Shown: one piece after another, positions 51,476 to 61,224 of the stretch
How positions within the stretch are numbered: position 1 is the stretch's first letter
How the letters are laid out: each line of letters opens with the position of its first letter
Assembly (NCBI RefSeq): GCF_024730785.1
Contig: NZ_CP102830.1
Location: 682,001-746,000, forward strand
Length of the DNA: 64,000 nucleotides
Source of the DNA: Pseudomonas sp. LS44
Lineage (GTDB): Bacteria; Pseudomonadota; Gammaproteobacteria; Pseudomonadales; Pseudomonadaceae
Direction: 5' to 3'
Translations under genes and position numbers: made by a program
The notes under the pieces: model-generated
The model's input: only the letters and a program-made list of their open reading frames with translations
What the model was told of the DNA's origin: nothing
The model's database searches: none

Positions 51476-52822
51476 ATGTCCAAGATTTCCGCGCTCCGCG
51501 CCGACGTCGTCACCTTCAAGGCCGACCCCTTCCTGAACACACCGGAAGACTGTCTGGTGCATATTCCTGATGCCATCGTGGTGATCGACGGCGGGAAAAT
51601 CGTCGATCTCGGCCCGGCGGCCGAAGTCAGCAAGCGCCTGCCTGCTGGCGTGACCCCGGTGCATTACCCGGACTCGATCATCTCCGCCGGCTTCATCGAT
51701 ACGCACATCCACTACCCGCAGACCGAGATGATCGGCGCGTTTGGCGAGCAGTTGCTGGAGTGGCTGACCAAATACACCTTCGTCGCCGAACAAAAATTTG
51801 CCGAGCAGGCCCACGCCGAGCGCGTGGCGCGGGTGTTCCTGCGCGAGCTGTTGCGCGCCGGCACCACCACCGCGGTGGTCTACTGCACCGTGCACCCGCA
51901 GTCGGTGGATGCCTTCTTCGGCGAGTCGAACCGCTTCAACACGCGGATGATCGCCGGCAAGGTGCTGATGGACCGCAACGCCCCAGACGCGTTGCTCGAC
52001 ACCGCGCAGCGCGGCTATGACGAGAGCACCCAGCTGATCAAACGCTGGCACAACCAGGGCCGCCAGCACTACTGCATCACCCCGCGCTTTGCGCCGACCA
52101 GCACCCAGGCGCAGCTGGACGTCTGCGGCACTCTGGCCAAGGAGCATCCGGACGCCTACATCCAGACCCACCTGTGCGAGAACCTCGACGAGATCCAGTG
52201 GGTCAAGGAGCTGTTCCCCGAGCGCAAGAGCTACCTGGATGTCTACGCCAACGCCGGCATTGTCCGCGAGCGCTCGGTGTACGGGCACGGCGTGCACCTG
52301 ACCGAAGAGGACTTCTGCACCTGCCACCAGACCGGCGCGGCGCTGGCGCATTGCCCGACCTCCAACCTGTTCCTCGGTAGCGGTCTGTTCCGCCTGTTCG
52401 ACGCCAAGGACCCGAAACGCCCGGTGCGCGTGGGCCTGGGTACCGACGTCGGCGCCGGCACCAGTTTCAGCCAGCTGCAATCGCTGAACGAGGCGTACAA
52501 GGTCGCGCAGCTCAACAAGACTCAGCTGAATGCCATCCAGGCGTTCTACCTGGCGACCCGCGGCAGCGCCGAAGCGCTGTATCTGGAAGATCGCATCGGT
52601 ACGGTCGGCAAGGGCTTCGAAGCGGATCTGGTGGTGCTCGACAAGAAAGCCACACCACTGATGGCGTTCCGCAGCGAGTTCAGCAAGGAGATCGTCGAAG
52701 AGCTGTTCGTCATGATGATCCTCGGTGACGACCGCGCCGTGCGCGCCACCTACGTGGCCGGCGAGCAGGTCTACGACCGCGACAACACCGGTGACCAGTT
52801 CAGCTACTCCTCTCAAGCATGA
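51476..52822 (+). CDS. guaD: Guanine deaminase
   Basis: A 448-residue amidohydrolase that converts guanine to xanthine and ammonia in purine salvage or catabolism. The metal site HxH is H77-I-H79 in FIDTHIHYPQTEM. Further ligands are in QTHLCEN and YGHGVHL, and the catalytic Asp is in GLGTDVGAGTS. SKYTFVAEQKF-like and ALAHCPTSNLFLGSGLF segments are GuaD signatures. Preceded by an MFS gene and ended by a hairpin shared with the feo operon end. Confidence 0.93.
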   Translation: MSKISALRADVVTFKADPFLNTPEDCLVHIPDAIVVIDGGKIVDLGPAAEVSKRLPAGVTPVHYPDSIISAGFIDTHIHYPQTEMIGAFGEQLLEWLTKYTFVAEQKFAEQAHAERVARVFLRELLRAGTTTAVVYCTVHPQSVDAFFGESNRFNTRMIAGKVLMDRNAPDALLDTAQRGYDESTQLIKRWHNQGRQHYCITPRFAPTSTQAQLDVCGTLAKEHPDAYIQTHLCENLDEIQWVKELFPERKSYLDVYANAGIVRERSVYGHGVHLTEEDFCTCHQTGAALAHCPTSNLFLGSGLFRLFDAKDPKRPVRVGLGTDVGAGTSFSQLQSLNEAYKVAQLNKTQLNAIQAFYLATRGSAEALYLEDRIGTVGKGFEADLVVLDKKATPLMAFRSEFSKEIVEELFVMMILGDDRAVRATYVAGEQVYDRDNTGDQFSYSSQA

Positions 52823-52828
52823 TTGCCG

Positions 52829-52860
52829 CGGCCCGCTCTCCCGTAACTGGGGGCGGGCCG
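52829..52860. terminator. Bidirectional stem-loop between guaD and feoC
   Basis: CGGCCCGC (52829-52836) pairs with GCGGGCCG (52853-52860) around 16 nt. It sits between two convergent stop codons, 7 and 18 bp away. Confidence 0.6.
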
Positions 52861-52877
52861 TTGCTGCGCAATCAACC

Positions 52878-53168
52878 TCAGGCGATCAGGTTCTTGAGCG
52901 CCAATTCCTTCCCCGTTACGGTCGATGCCGCGTTTGGCGTTGAGGCGATTCGATAGCGAGTCCCAGCACAGTTGCCTGGCACCGAACAGCCTCGGCAATT
53001 GCCGCAGCTTGCCGCCTGCTCGACGTGTCGGGCCTGCCCGAGCTGAACCAGTTGCTCGAGCAAAGCGCGGGTGAGCCCGCTGCTCAGACCCAGCTGCCGG
53101 GCCAGGCTCGCCGGTTCTACCTGGCCTTGAGCGGCCAGCGCATCACGTACTGCAAGCAAGCCGGCCAT
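52878..53168 (-). CDS. feoC: FeoC-like winged-helix protein
   Basis: A 96-residue FeoC. The winged-helix part is at about 1-48 (LLAVRDALAAQGQVEPASLARQLGLSSGLTRALLEQLVQLG). A cysteine cluster C55, C58, C61, C67 (SCGNCRGCSVPGNC) follows, known in the family to bind iron or an Fe-S cluster. FeoC stabilises or regulates FeoB. Its ATG overlaps the feoB stop by one base (TAATG). Confidence 0.88.
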   Translation of the reverse strand: MAGLLAVRDALAAQGQVEPASLARQLGLSSGLTRALLEQLVQLGQARHVEQAASCGNCRGCSVPGNCAGTRYRIASTPNAASTVTGKELALKNLIA

Positions 53169-55480
53169 TAGTGGCAGCCACCGCTATGCGCGGGTTCGAG
53201 TGACGCTGGCTGCGGCGCGGAAACCTTGCCGCCGAGGCTGGCATACAGTCGTAATCCCACCACCAGCGCTGCATTGAATGTCAGCACCACGGCAATCGCC
53301 AGCGCGCTCTGCGCGGGATGCTGGCCGAAGCTGAGCGCCTGATAGCACAGGGTCGCCAACGAGTAGGCGATGCACGTCCCCCAGCCCATCGAAAACAGCA
53401 TCCAGCGCGAGCTGCTTTCCCTGGCGATGGCGCCTAAGGCACTGGCGCAGGGCACATAGAGCAGCACGAATACCAAATAGCTATAAGCCGACAGCGGGCT
53501 GCCAAACTGCGTGGCCATGGTGCTCATGGCGCTGACATCCATCGAGGCGTCCGCCGCGCTGGCCTGCAGCGGGTTGCCCAGCACGCCAAGGCTGAAGCTG
53601 CTGCGCAGGCCATTCCAACTGTTTTGCGCGGCTTGCCGCAGTTCGCCGAGCAGATCGAAGTTCGCCGCATCGAAGGGCTGGCTAGTCAGGCGGTCGGCGG
53701 TGTACAGGGTGTTGAGCGTGCCGACGACCACCTCCTTGGCCATCGCCCCACTGACCAGACCGACTGTGGCCTGCCAGTTATCTGGCGCCACGCCCATCGG
53801 CGCCAGCAGCGGGGTGACCTGATGGCTAAGGGTTGCCAGAGCCGACTGTTCGACTCGGCCTTCGATCGGCTGGCCCGCGAGGGTGAAGCTGTTCAGCGCG
53901 CCGATCACGATGCTGGCGACAACGATCACCTTGCCGGCACGCAATACGAAGTCGCGCAGGCGTGCCCAGCTCTGCACCAGCAAGTTACGGGGATGTGGCA
54001 AGTGGTACTGCGGGAGTTCCATGACGAACGGCGAGGCTTCGCCGCGCAGCAGGGTGTGCTTGAGCATCAGCCCGGTCAGCACCGCGACGAGAATGCCGAG
54101 CAGGTACAGCGAGAAAATCGCCAGCGCGCCGTGCCGGCCGAAAAACGCGGCGGCGAACACCGCGAAAATCGCCAGCCGCGCGCCACAGGACATGAAGGGC
54201 GCCATGAGGATGGTCGTCAGCCGCTCCCGGGGGCTATCCAGGGTGCGCGCCCCCATGATCGACGGCACGTTGCAGCCAAACCCGACGATCAGTGGCACGA
54301 ACGCCTTGCCAGGCAACCCAATGGCGCGCATCAGGCGATCCATGACGAACGCCGCGCGGGCCATGTAGCCGGAGTCTTCGAGCAGGGCGAGGAACAGGAA
54401 CATCAGGCCGATCTGCGGGATCAGCGGCAGCACGGTATTGATCCCTCCGCCGACGCCTTGGGCGAGGAACAGGGTCAGCCCGGCAGGCAGGCCGAGGTGC
54501 TGGCCGAGCCACTGAGTGCCCTGGATGAAAACTGCTGCCGAGCCCTCATCGAACAGCGGTTGCAGAGCGCCGCCGACATTGATGGCGAAGAAAAACATCA
54601 GGTACATGACCAGCAGGAACAGCGGAATGCCCAGCCAACGGTTCAGCACCAGATGATCGAGCCAGACGGTCAGTCGATGGGGGCGTGCCTCGCTGCGGTC
54701 GCAGAGCGGACTACACAGTTCAGCGATGGCCTGATAGCGCGCATCGGCGAGTAGCAGCGCCGGCTCTTCGCCGAGCTGCTGGTGCAGCTGCTCGCGGGCA
54801 GACTGTTGCCAGTTGGCGGCGTCGCCAGTCTGCGTCCGGCACAGACGGTCGCCTTCGAGCAGCCGCAAGGCCAAGCCACGGCTGCGCGCCGGCGGCAGTG
54901 TGGCGGGCATCGATTGTTGCAGTTCGCTGACTGCCTCTTCGATGCGTGGCGCGTAACGCAGGGGTGGCCGGGGCACTTGGGTAGCCGCGTCGATGGCCAG
55001 CTTCAGGGCCGCCAAGCCCTCACCGCTGGTCGACACCAGGCCGATCACGGGACAGTCAAGGCGTGCGGCAAGCGCCGGGATGTCGATGTGTATGTGCTGC
55101 TGACGCGCGAGATCGAGCATGTTCAAGGCGACGATGCACGGCAGGCCGCTTTCCAGCAGCTGCAGGGTCAGGTACAGGTGGCGTTCCAGATTGGTGGCGT
55201 CGACCACGTTGATCAGCAGATCGGCGTCGTTTTCGGCGAGGTACTGGCAGGCGATCTGCTCATCCAGAGACACCTGCTCGCTGAGGCTGGTCAGGGCGTA
55301 GGTGCCCGGCAGGTCGACCAGACGGACTGAGTGTTCGGGGGTGTCGAAACGGCCCTCCTTGCGCTCGACGGTCACTCCCGGCCAGTTGCCTACATGCTGG
55401 CGCGCGCCGGTGAGACGATTGAACAGCGTGGTTTTTCCGCAGTTCGGGTTGCCGACCAAGGCCACGGTGAGACCGCGCAT
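53168..55480 (-). CDS. feoB: Ferrous iron transporter FeoB
   Basis: A 770-residue FeoB: N-terminal G domain (about 1-165) with G1 GNPNCGKTTLFN at 10-21, G3 DLPGTY and G4 NMLD (about 122-125). A helical GDI-like domain follows, then a membrane region with two Gate motifs (LIVGFGCNVPSIMGARTLD near 395-415 and the later FVLLYVPCASALGAIARES near 680-700). It drives Fe2+ uptake across the inner membrane, dependent on GTP binding. ATG at 55480 overlaps the feoA stop (TGATG). A 116-codon in-frame upstream extension is not FeoB and is a shadow of feoA. Confidence 0.95.
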   Translation of the reverse strand: MRGLTVALVGNPNCGKTTLFNRLTGARQHVGNWPGVTVERKEGRFDTPEHSVRLVDLPGTYALTSLSEQVSLDEQIACQYLAENDADLLINVVDATNLERHLYLTLQLLESGLPCIVALNMLDLARQQHIHIDIPALAARLDCPVIGLVSTSGEGLAALKLAIDAATQVPRPPLRYAPRIEEAVSELQQSMPATLPPARSRGLALRLLEGDRLCRTQTGDAANWQQSAREQLHQQLGEEPALLLADARYQAIAELCSPLCDRSEARPHRLTVWLDHLVLNRWLGIPLFLLVMYLMFFFAINVGGALQPLFDEGSAAVFIQGTQWLGQHLGLPAGLTLFLAQGVGGGINTVLPLIPQIGLMFLFLALLEDSGYMARAAFVMDRLMRAIGLPGKAFVPLIVGFGCNVPSIMGARTLDSPRERLTTILMAPFMSCGARLAIFAVFAAAFFGRHGALAIFSLYLLGILVAVLTGLMLKHTLLRGEASPFVMELPQYHLPHPRNLLVQSWARLRDFVLRAGKVIVVASIVIGALNSFTLAGQPIEGRVEQSALATLSHQVTPLLAPMGVAPDNWQATVGLVSGAMAKEVVVGTLNTLYTADRLTSQPFDAANFDLLGELRQAAQNSWNGLRSSFSLGVLGNPLQASAADASMDVSAMSTMATQFGSPLSAYSYLVFVLLYVPCASALGAIARESSSRWMLFSMGWGTCIAYSLATLCYQALSFGQHPAQSALAIAVVLTFNAALVVGLRLYASLGGKVSAPQPASLEPAHSGGCH

Positions 55481-55710
55481 CAATAGTCCTCCGCGTCGAG
55501 TTGCAGTAGCGAAAGATCCTGGCGGCGCAGCATCAGGCTGGTCTGCCGGGTGCGCACCTCGATCGGATCGCCGAGCGGTGCAATGCGCACGAGTTGCAGC
55601 TGTGCCCCCGGCAACAAGCCCAAGGCCAGCAGCTTGTTCCGATAAGCCGGTGGCATCCCCGGCGTGAAGGCGCTGATCCGGTAATGCTGTTTGAGCTGCA
55701 AGGGAGGCAT
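55480..55710 (-). CDS. feoA: Ferrous iron transport protein FeoA
   Basis: A 76-residue FeoA with an SH3-like fold (ISAFTPGMPPAYRNKLLALGLLPGAQLQLVRIAPLGDPIEVRTRQTSLMLRRQDLSLLQLD). It acts with FeoB at the inner membrane, in the cytosol. First gene of the feoABC operon; CAGGAG lies 9 bases before the ATG. Confidence 0.93.
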   Translation of the reverse strand: MPPLQLKQHYRISAFTPGMPPAYRNKLLALGLLPGAQLQLVRIAPLGDPIEVRTRQTSLMLRRQDLSLLQLDAEDY

Positions 55711-55814
55711 TGGCCACGCTCCTGAAAGATATTGCGGCCGCGGTAGGGCGGGGCGAGGAATGGTCGGGGAAGGTTTGATGAGAGGGATTATCGATTGCCG
55801 TCGCGAGGGAGTTA

Positions 55815-55828
55815 CTGATGTGCGACAA
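55815..55828 (-). promoter_or_regulatory. Possible degenerate ANR/FNR box upstream of feoA
   Basis: Minus-strand TTGTC-gcac-ATCAG resembles TTGAT-N4-ATCAA, with 7 of 10 matches, about 105 bp upstream of the feoA ATG. ANR control of feo is known in Pseudomonas. The match is weak and could be chance. No Fur box was recognised. Confidence 0.2.
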
Positions 55829-55913
55829 GTTTTTGCGGGGAAATCAGCGGACGGATGAGTGGCTTGCGAACCCCTCCATGGGCAATAGATAGAAAGGCGA
55901 TGTTCTAATTACC

Positions 55914-56227
55914 TGTTGAGACGTGCAGGCCTGGTAGGCGATGCCTGCGCGATGATTTGATCGTTCCCACGCTCTGCGTGGGAATGCCGCTACAGACGCT
56001 CTGCGTCTGCGGGACGCGGAGCGTCCCCGGATCAGGTTCCCACGCTGGAGCGTGGGAACCATCGGAACTACGTGTTGAGACGTGCAGGCCTGGTAGGCGA
56101 TGGCTGCGCGATGATTTTGATCGTTCCCACGCTCTACGTGGGAATGCCGCTACAGATGCTCTGCGTCTGCGGGACGCGGAGCATCCCCGGATCAGGTTCC
56201 CACGCTGGAGCGTGGGAACCATCGGAA
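55914..56227. repeat. Tandem duplication of a 155-bp unit (period about 160 bp)
   Basis: Unit 1 (55914-56067) and unit 2 (56073-56227) run from GTTGAGACGTGCAGGCCTGG to GGAACCATCGGAA with only a handful of differences and one single-base indel. Each contains hairpins CCCACGCTCTGCGTGGG (ACGTGGG variant) and CCCACGCTGGAGCGTGGG plus CGCTCTGCGTC/GACGCGGAGCG. The whole 700-bp stretch 55711-56410 holds no gene apart from the feoA promoter. Confidence 0.85.
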
Positions 56228-56248
56228 ACAGTCCGCCGTGCGGTCTGC

Positions 56249-56355
56249 GGCGTACTGCTGCGCGAGTACGCCCTACGGGTCTACGTAGATTTTTTGTAGG
56301 AGCGGATTTATCCGCGATAGCCGGCGCCGCGGATCGCGAATGAATTCGCTCCTAC
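56249..56355. repeat. Two repeat units next to the tandem duplication
   Basis: GGCGTACTGCTGCGCGAGTAC...CCCTAC (56249-56276), then a REP pair with left arm GTAGGAGCGGATTTATCCGC (56296) and right arm CGCGAATGAATTCGCTCC ending at 56355. The left arm is the variant type also seen at 20310. Confidence 0.8.
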
Positions 56356-56410
56356 AAAGGCGCTGATACCCGCTTTTGGGCGGTTTACGCCGCTACGCCG
56401 CTAACCCTCC

Positions 56411-57931
<1,521 letters not shown>

Positions 57932-58096
57932 GGCAGGCCTCTGAGGGATGACAGTGTTCGGTCAAGCGCCGGCCTGGACACAGGTCAGCGCACAAAAGCG
58001 GTCTTATTGGCATAGCAGATGGCGCCGCTCGGCAGCGGCCCCGCCCGATGGGCGGCGGGGTATTCGCAAGGCTATGTAGCGTTGCGCAGCGCTTTT

Positions 58097-58132
58097 GTAG
58101 GGTGGGTTAGTCGCGCAGCGGCGTAACCCACC
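58097..58132. repeat. GTAGGGTGGGTTA-type unit
   Basis: GTAGGGTGGGTTAGTCGCGC...GTAACCCACC, a single unit of the family at 27553, in the gap between exaC and the iron alcohol dehydrogenase gene. Confidence 0.8.
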
Positions 58133-58179
58133 AGCGGCACGACCAGGGTGGCCGAGGGCCGCACCGACCCTCGATATGC

Positions 58180-59340
58180 TTACAGCCGGCCAGCCAGGGC
58201 GGCGGCAAAAATACCCGCCGTGTCGGTTTCGCTCAGCGGCAGCGGGTTGCCGCCGGCGGAAGGGTCGACCACCGCCATCTGCGCGATCAGCGCGGCGTGT
58301 TCATCATCCACCCCCAGTTCTGCCAGGCTGTGTGGCACGCCAATGGCGGCGCGCAGTTCCAGGACGAAATCGAGGAAGCTGGTAAAGCTCGGCTTAGGCA
58401 GACCGAGATACGCGGCCAGGCGGGTGATGCGCTCGTCGATGGCGGTGCGGTTGAACTGCAGCACGTAGGGCATGAAAGTCGCGTTGGTCATGCCGTGGTG
58501 GGTGTCGTACAGCGCGCCGACCGGGTGCGACAGCGCGTGCATGCCGCCCAGGCCCTTCTGGAATGCGGTGGCGCCCATGGCGGCGGCGGCGAGCATATCG
58601 GCCCGCGCGTCGAGGTCCTCCGGAGTGAATACCGCGCGTTTCAGCGCTCCGGCGATCAAGCGCATACCCTCTACCGCGATGCCATCGGCCAGCGGGTGGA
58701 AGCCCGGTGCGCAGTAGGCTTCCAGGCAGTGCGAGAGGGCGTCCATGCCGGTCCCGGCGGTAATTTTCGCCGGCATGCCGACCGACAGCGCCGGGTCGCT
58801 GATCACCACCTTGGGCATCATCTGCGGGTGGAAGATGATCCGTTTGGTATGCGTGCGCTCATCGGTCAGCACTCCGGCGCGGCCGACTTCCGAGCCGGTG
58901 CCGGCGGTGGTCGGCACGGCGATCACCGGCGCGATGCCGCTGGCGTCGGCGCGCGTCCACCAGTCGCCGATGTCCTCGAAATCCCACACCGGCCGGGTTT
59001 GCCCGCTCATGAAGGCGATCAACTTGCCCATATCCAGGCCACTGCCGCCGCCGAACGCGACTACCCCGTCGTGATTTCCGGCGCGATAGGCGGCGAGCCC
59101 TGCCGCGAGGTTGGCTTCGATCGGGTTGGGCTTCAGATCGCTGAACAACGCCGCACCGAGGCCGGCAGCCTGCAAATCGTGCAGGGCAGCGAGGGTGATC
59201 GGAGCGCTGGCCAGGCCGCGGTCGGTGACCAGCAGCGGGCGCTGGATGCCCTGGCTGCGGCACACCTCGGCGAGTTCCTTGATCCGTCCGGCGCCGAAGC
59301 GCACGGCCGTCGGGTAGTTCCAGTTGGCGGTTTTGGTCAT
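58180..59340 (-). CDS. Iron-containing alcohol dehydrogenase (ErcA-like)
   Basis: A 386-residue group III alcohol dehydrogenase. NAD-binding GGGSGLDMGKLIAF is at about 97-110. The metal-site block is GMDALSHCLEAYCAPGFHPLADGIAVEGM, followed by GLGGMHALSHPVGALYDTHHGMTNA with its conserved histidines. Strong resemblance to ErcA/YiaY-type enzymes (TAGTGSEVGRAGVLTDE). In this cluster it could oxidise the hydroxyl group of a gamma-glutamylated amino alcohol; in P. aeruginosa ErcA is linked to ethanol oxidation control. ATG at 59340 is chosen over an earlier in-frame start inside a repeat. Confidence 0.85.
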   Translation of the reverse strand: MTKTANWNYPTAVRFGAGRIKELAEVCRSQGIQRPLLVTDRGLASAPITLAALHDLQAAGLGAALFSDLKPNPIEANLAAGLAAYRAGNHDGVVAFGGGSGLDMGKLIAFMSGQTRPVWDFEDIGDWWTRADASGIAPVIAVPTTAGTGSEVGRAGVLTDERTHTKRIIFHPQMMPKVVISDPALSVGMPAKITAGTGMDALSHCLEAYCAPGFHPLADGIAVEGMRLIAGALKRAVFTPEDLDARADMLAAAAMGATAFQKGLGGMHALSHPVGALYDTHHGMTNATFMPYVLQFNRTAIDERITRLAAYLGLPKPSFTSFLDFVLELRAAIGVPHSLAELGVDDEHAALIAQMAVVDPSAGGNPLPLSETDTAGIFAAALAGRL

Positions 59341-59372
59341 GTCTGGGCCTCGTGGAGCGAGTGAAGGTGGCT

Positions 59373-59625
59373 CCCTCTCCCGTTTACGGGAGAGGGGAGT
59401 CAAAGCTCATGGCGCAAATGAAACGACTTCGGTCGGGTCAGTTCCGTAGCCCGGATGCAATCCGGGGAGGGCTTGGCGCCGGTTTCCCGGATTGCATCCG
59501 GGCTACGATGCTGGGCCTCGCGTATGGAATCTCCCCTCTCCCATTTATGGGAGAGGGGCCGGGGGAGAGGGGTTCCGGTGCTGACCCTCTCCCCAACCTT
59601 CTCCCGTAAACGGGAGAGGGGGCAA
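59373..59625. repeat. Cluster of repeats between alcohol and aldehyde dehydrogenase genes
   Basis: The 304-bp gap holds a palindrome CCCTCTCCCGT-tt-ACGGGAGAGGG (59373-59396) and a perfect 22-bp REP pair of the CGTAGCCCGGATGC type (arms 59445-59466 and 59486-59507). It also has CCCCTCTCCCATTTATGGGA (59533-59559) and a fourth, CTTCTCCCGTAAACGGGAGA, near 59598-59620. No gene is visible. Confidence 0.85.
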
Positions 59626-59644
59626 AAGCAGTACGATCGCCACC

Positions 59645-61036
59645 CTACAACTCATGGCGCAGATGAAACGACTTCGGCCGGGTCAGGGTTTCGTAGCCGA
59701 CCTTCGACAAACTGGCGCCACGGCCGGTGTTTTTCACCCCGGTCCAGGCCAGCGCCGGGTCGAGGTAATCGCAACGGTTCATGAACAACGTGCCGGTGGC
59801 GATGGCATCGCCAATTCGCTCGGCGGCGGCGATGTCGCGGGTCCAGATCGAGGCGGTCAGGCCGAAGGGACTGTCGTTCATCAACGCAATGGCTTCCTCC
59901 TCGCTGGCCACCGGCATGATGCCGACCACCGGGCCGAAACTTTCCTCGCGCATCACCGCCATGCGGTGGTCGACGTCGACCAATACCTGCGGTGCCAGAT
60001 AGGCGCTGCCCGGCGCATCGGTGGCAAAGCTGCTGGGGTCGATCAGTGCGGTCGCGCCTTGGGCCAGCGCCGCGTTGATTTGCCCGCGGACGAAGTCGGC
60101 CGCCGCCGGTTTGACCAGCGGGCCGAGCGTGGTTGCCGCATCCAGCGGATTGCCGAGCACATAGTCACGGGTCAGCGCGACGAAGCGTTCGACGAAGGCC
60201 GGATACAGTGCCTGGTCGACATAGATGCGCTCGATGCCGCAGCAGCTTTGCCCGGAGTTGAAGAAGCTGCCGTCGACCAGATTTTCCACCGCATGGCCGA
60301 GGTCGGCGTCGGCGCGTACGTAGGCTGGGTCCTTGCCGCCCAGCTCCAGGCCGAGACCGATAAAATGCCCGGCAGCTGCGGCTTCCATGGCCTTGCCGCC
60401 GGCCACCGAACCGGTGAAATTGACTTGTTGGACGTGCCCCGAGGCAATCAGCGCGGCGGTTTGCGGGTGGTCGAGGACCAGGTTGTGGAACAGCCCGGCG
60501 GGCAGCTGGGCTTGGCGGAAGGCCTCGGCCAGACGTTCGCCGACCAGCAGGGTCTGGCTGGCATGTTTGAGCAGCACGGCGTTGCCGGCCATCAGCGCCG
60601 GGATGATCGCATTCACGGCGGTCAGATAGGGATAGTTCCATGGCGCGATGACCAGCACCGTGCCCAGCGGTTCGCGGCGGATGTAGCGGCGAAAGCCGGC
60701 CTGCGGCTCGGGTTCGATATCCGCCAGGGCCTGCGGGGCGATGGCGATCATGTGCCGCGCGCGTTCCTCGAAGCCGCGCAATTCGCCGGCGCCATAGCGC
60801 ACCGGGCGACCCATCTGCCAGGCCAGTTCCGGCACGATTTCGGCGCTCATTGCCAACAGCGCGTCGACCGCGGCGCTGCAATACACCGCGCGCTCCCCCA
60901 GCGGCCGCAAGCGCCAGGCGCGCTGGGCTTGTTCGGCGTCGTGCACGGCCTGTTCCAGCACGGCGGCGCTGGTGTATGGCCGCTCGGCATAGAGGCTGCC
61001 GTCGATTGGCGAGATCAGGCGAATGCTATCGCTCAT
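59645..61036 (-). CDS. Aldehyde dehydrogenase (gamma-glutamyl-aldehyde type candidate)
   Basis: A 463-residue ALDH. APWNYPYLTAVNAIIPALMAGNAVLLKHASQT (about 131-162), FTGSVAGG (207-214), general base E231 (ELGGKDPAY) and nucleophile C265 (FNSGQSCCGIERIYV) are all present. It is shorter at both ends than ExaC and from another subfamily. Located between an iron alcohol dehydrogenase and a glutamine-synthetase-like ligase, it is a candidate for oxidising the aldehyde made from a gamma-glutamylated alcohol. The substrate is inferred from context only. Confidence 0.82.
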   Translation of the reverse strand: MSDSIRLISPIDGSLYAERPYTSAAVLEQAVHDAEQAQRAWRLRPLGERAVYCSAAVDALLAMSAEIVPELAWQMGRPVRYGAGELRGFEERARHMIAIAPQALADIEPEPQAGFRRYIRREPLGTVLVIAPWNYPYLTAVNAIIPALMAGNAVLLKHASQTLLVGERLAEAFRQAQLPAGLFHNLVLDHPQTAALIASGHVQQVNFTGSVAGGKAMEAAAAGHFIGLGLELGGKDPAYVRADADLGHAVENLVDGSFFNSGQSCCGIERIYVDQALYPAFVERFVALTRDYVLGNPLDAATTLGPLVKPAAADFVRGQINAALAQGATALIDPSSFATDAPGSAYLAPQVLVDVDHRMAVMREESFGPVVGIMPVASEEEAIALMNDSPFGLTASIWTRDIAAAERIGDAIATGTLFMNRCDYLDPALAWTGVKNTGRGASLSKVGYETLTRPKSFHLRHEL

Positions 61037-61070
61037 GGGCAGTCTTCCCTCCAGATTGCATAGTCCTTGG

Positions 61071-61200
61071 GTAGGGCGGTATTGGCGCTACGGCGGGTTG
61101 CACCCGCTCTACGTTGTCTTGCAGTTCGTAGGTTGGTGCTGAGCGTAGCGATGCCCAACAATTCGGCCGTTGGGCATCGCTACGCTCAGCACCAACCTAC
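61071..61200. repeat. GTAGGGCGG-type pair and perfect 32-bp inverted repeat
   Basis: A degraded GTAGGGCGGTATTGGCGC...GGGTTGCACCCGCTCTAC unit (61071-61112) is followed by a perfect inverted repeat with 32-bp arms (61128-61159 and 61169-61200) starting GTAGGTTGGTGCTGAGCG. One arm of the latter occurs alone at 33839. The 188-bp gap holds nothing else. Confidence 0.9.
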
Positions 61201-61224
61201 GCGCCAACCTACGGCGCAAGCCGT

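Noticed and set aside
51224-52816. 530-codon minus-strand frame opposite guaD
   Set aside because: Antisense shadow of a gene with full GuaD motifs.
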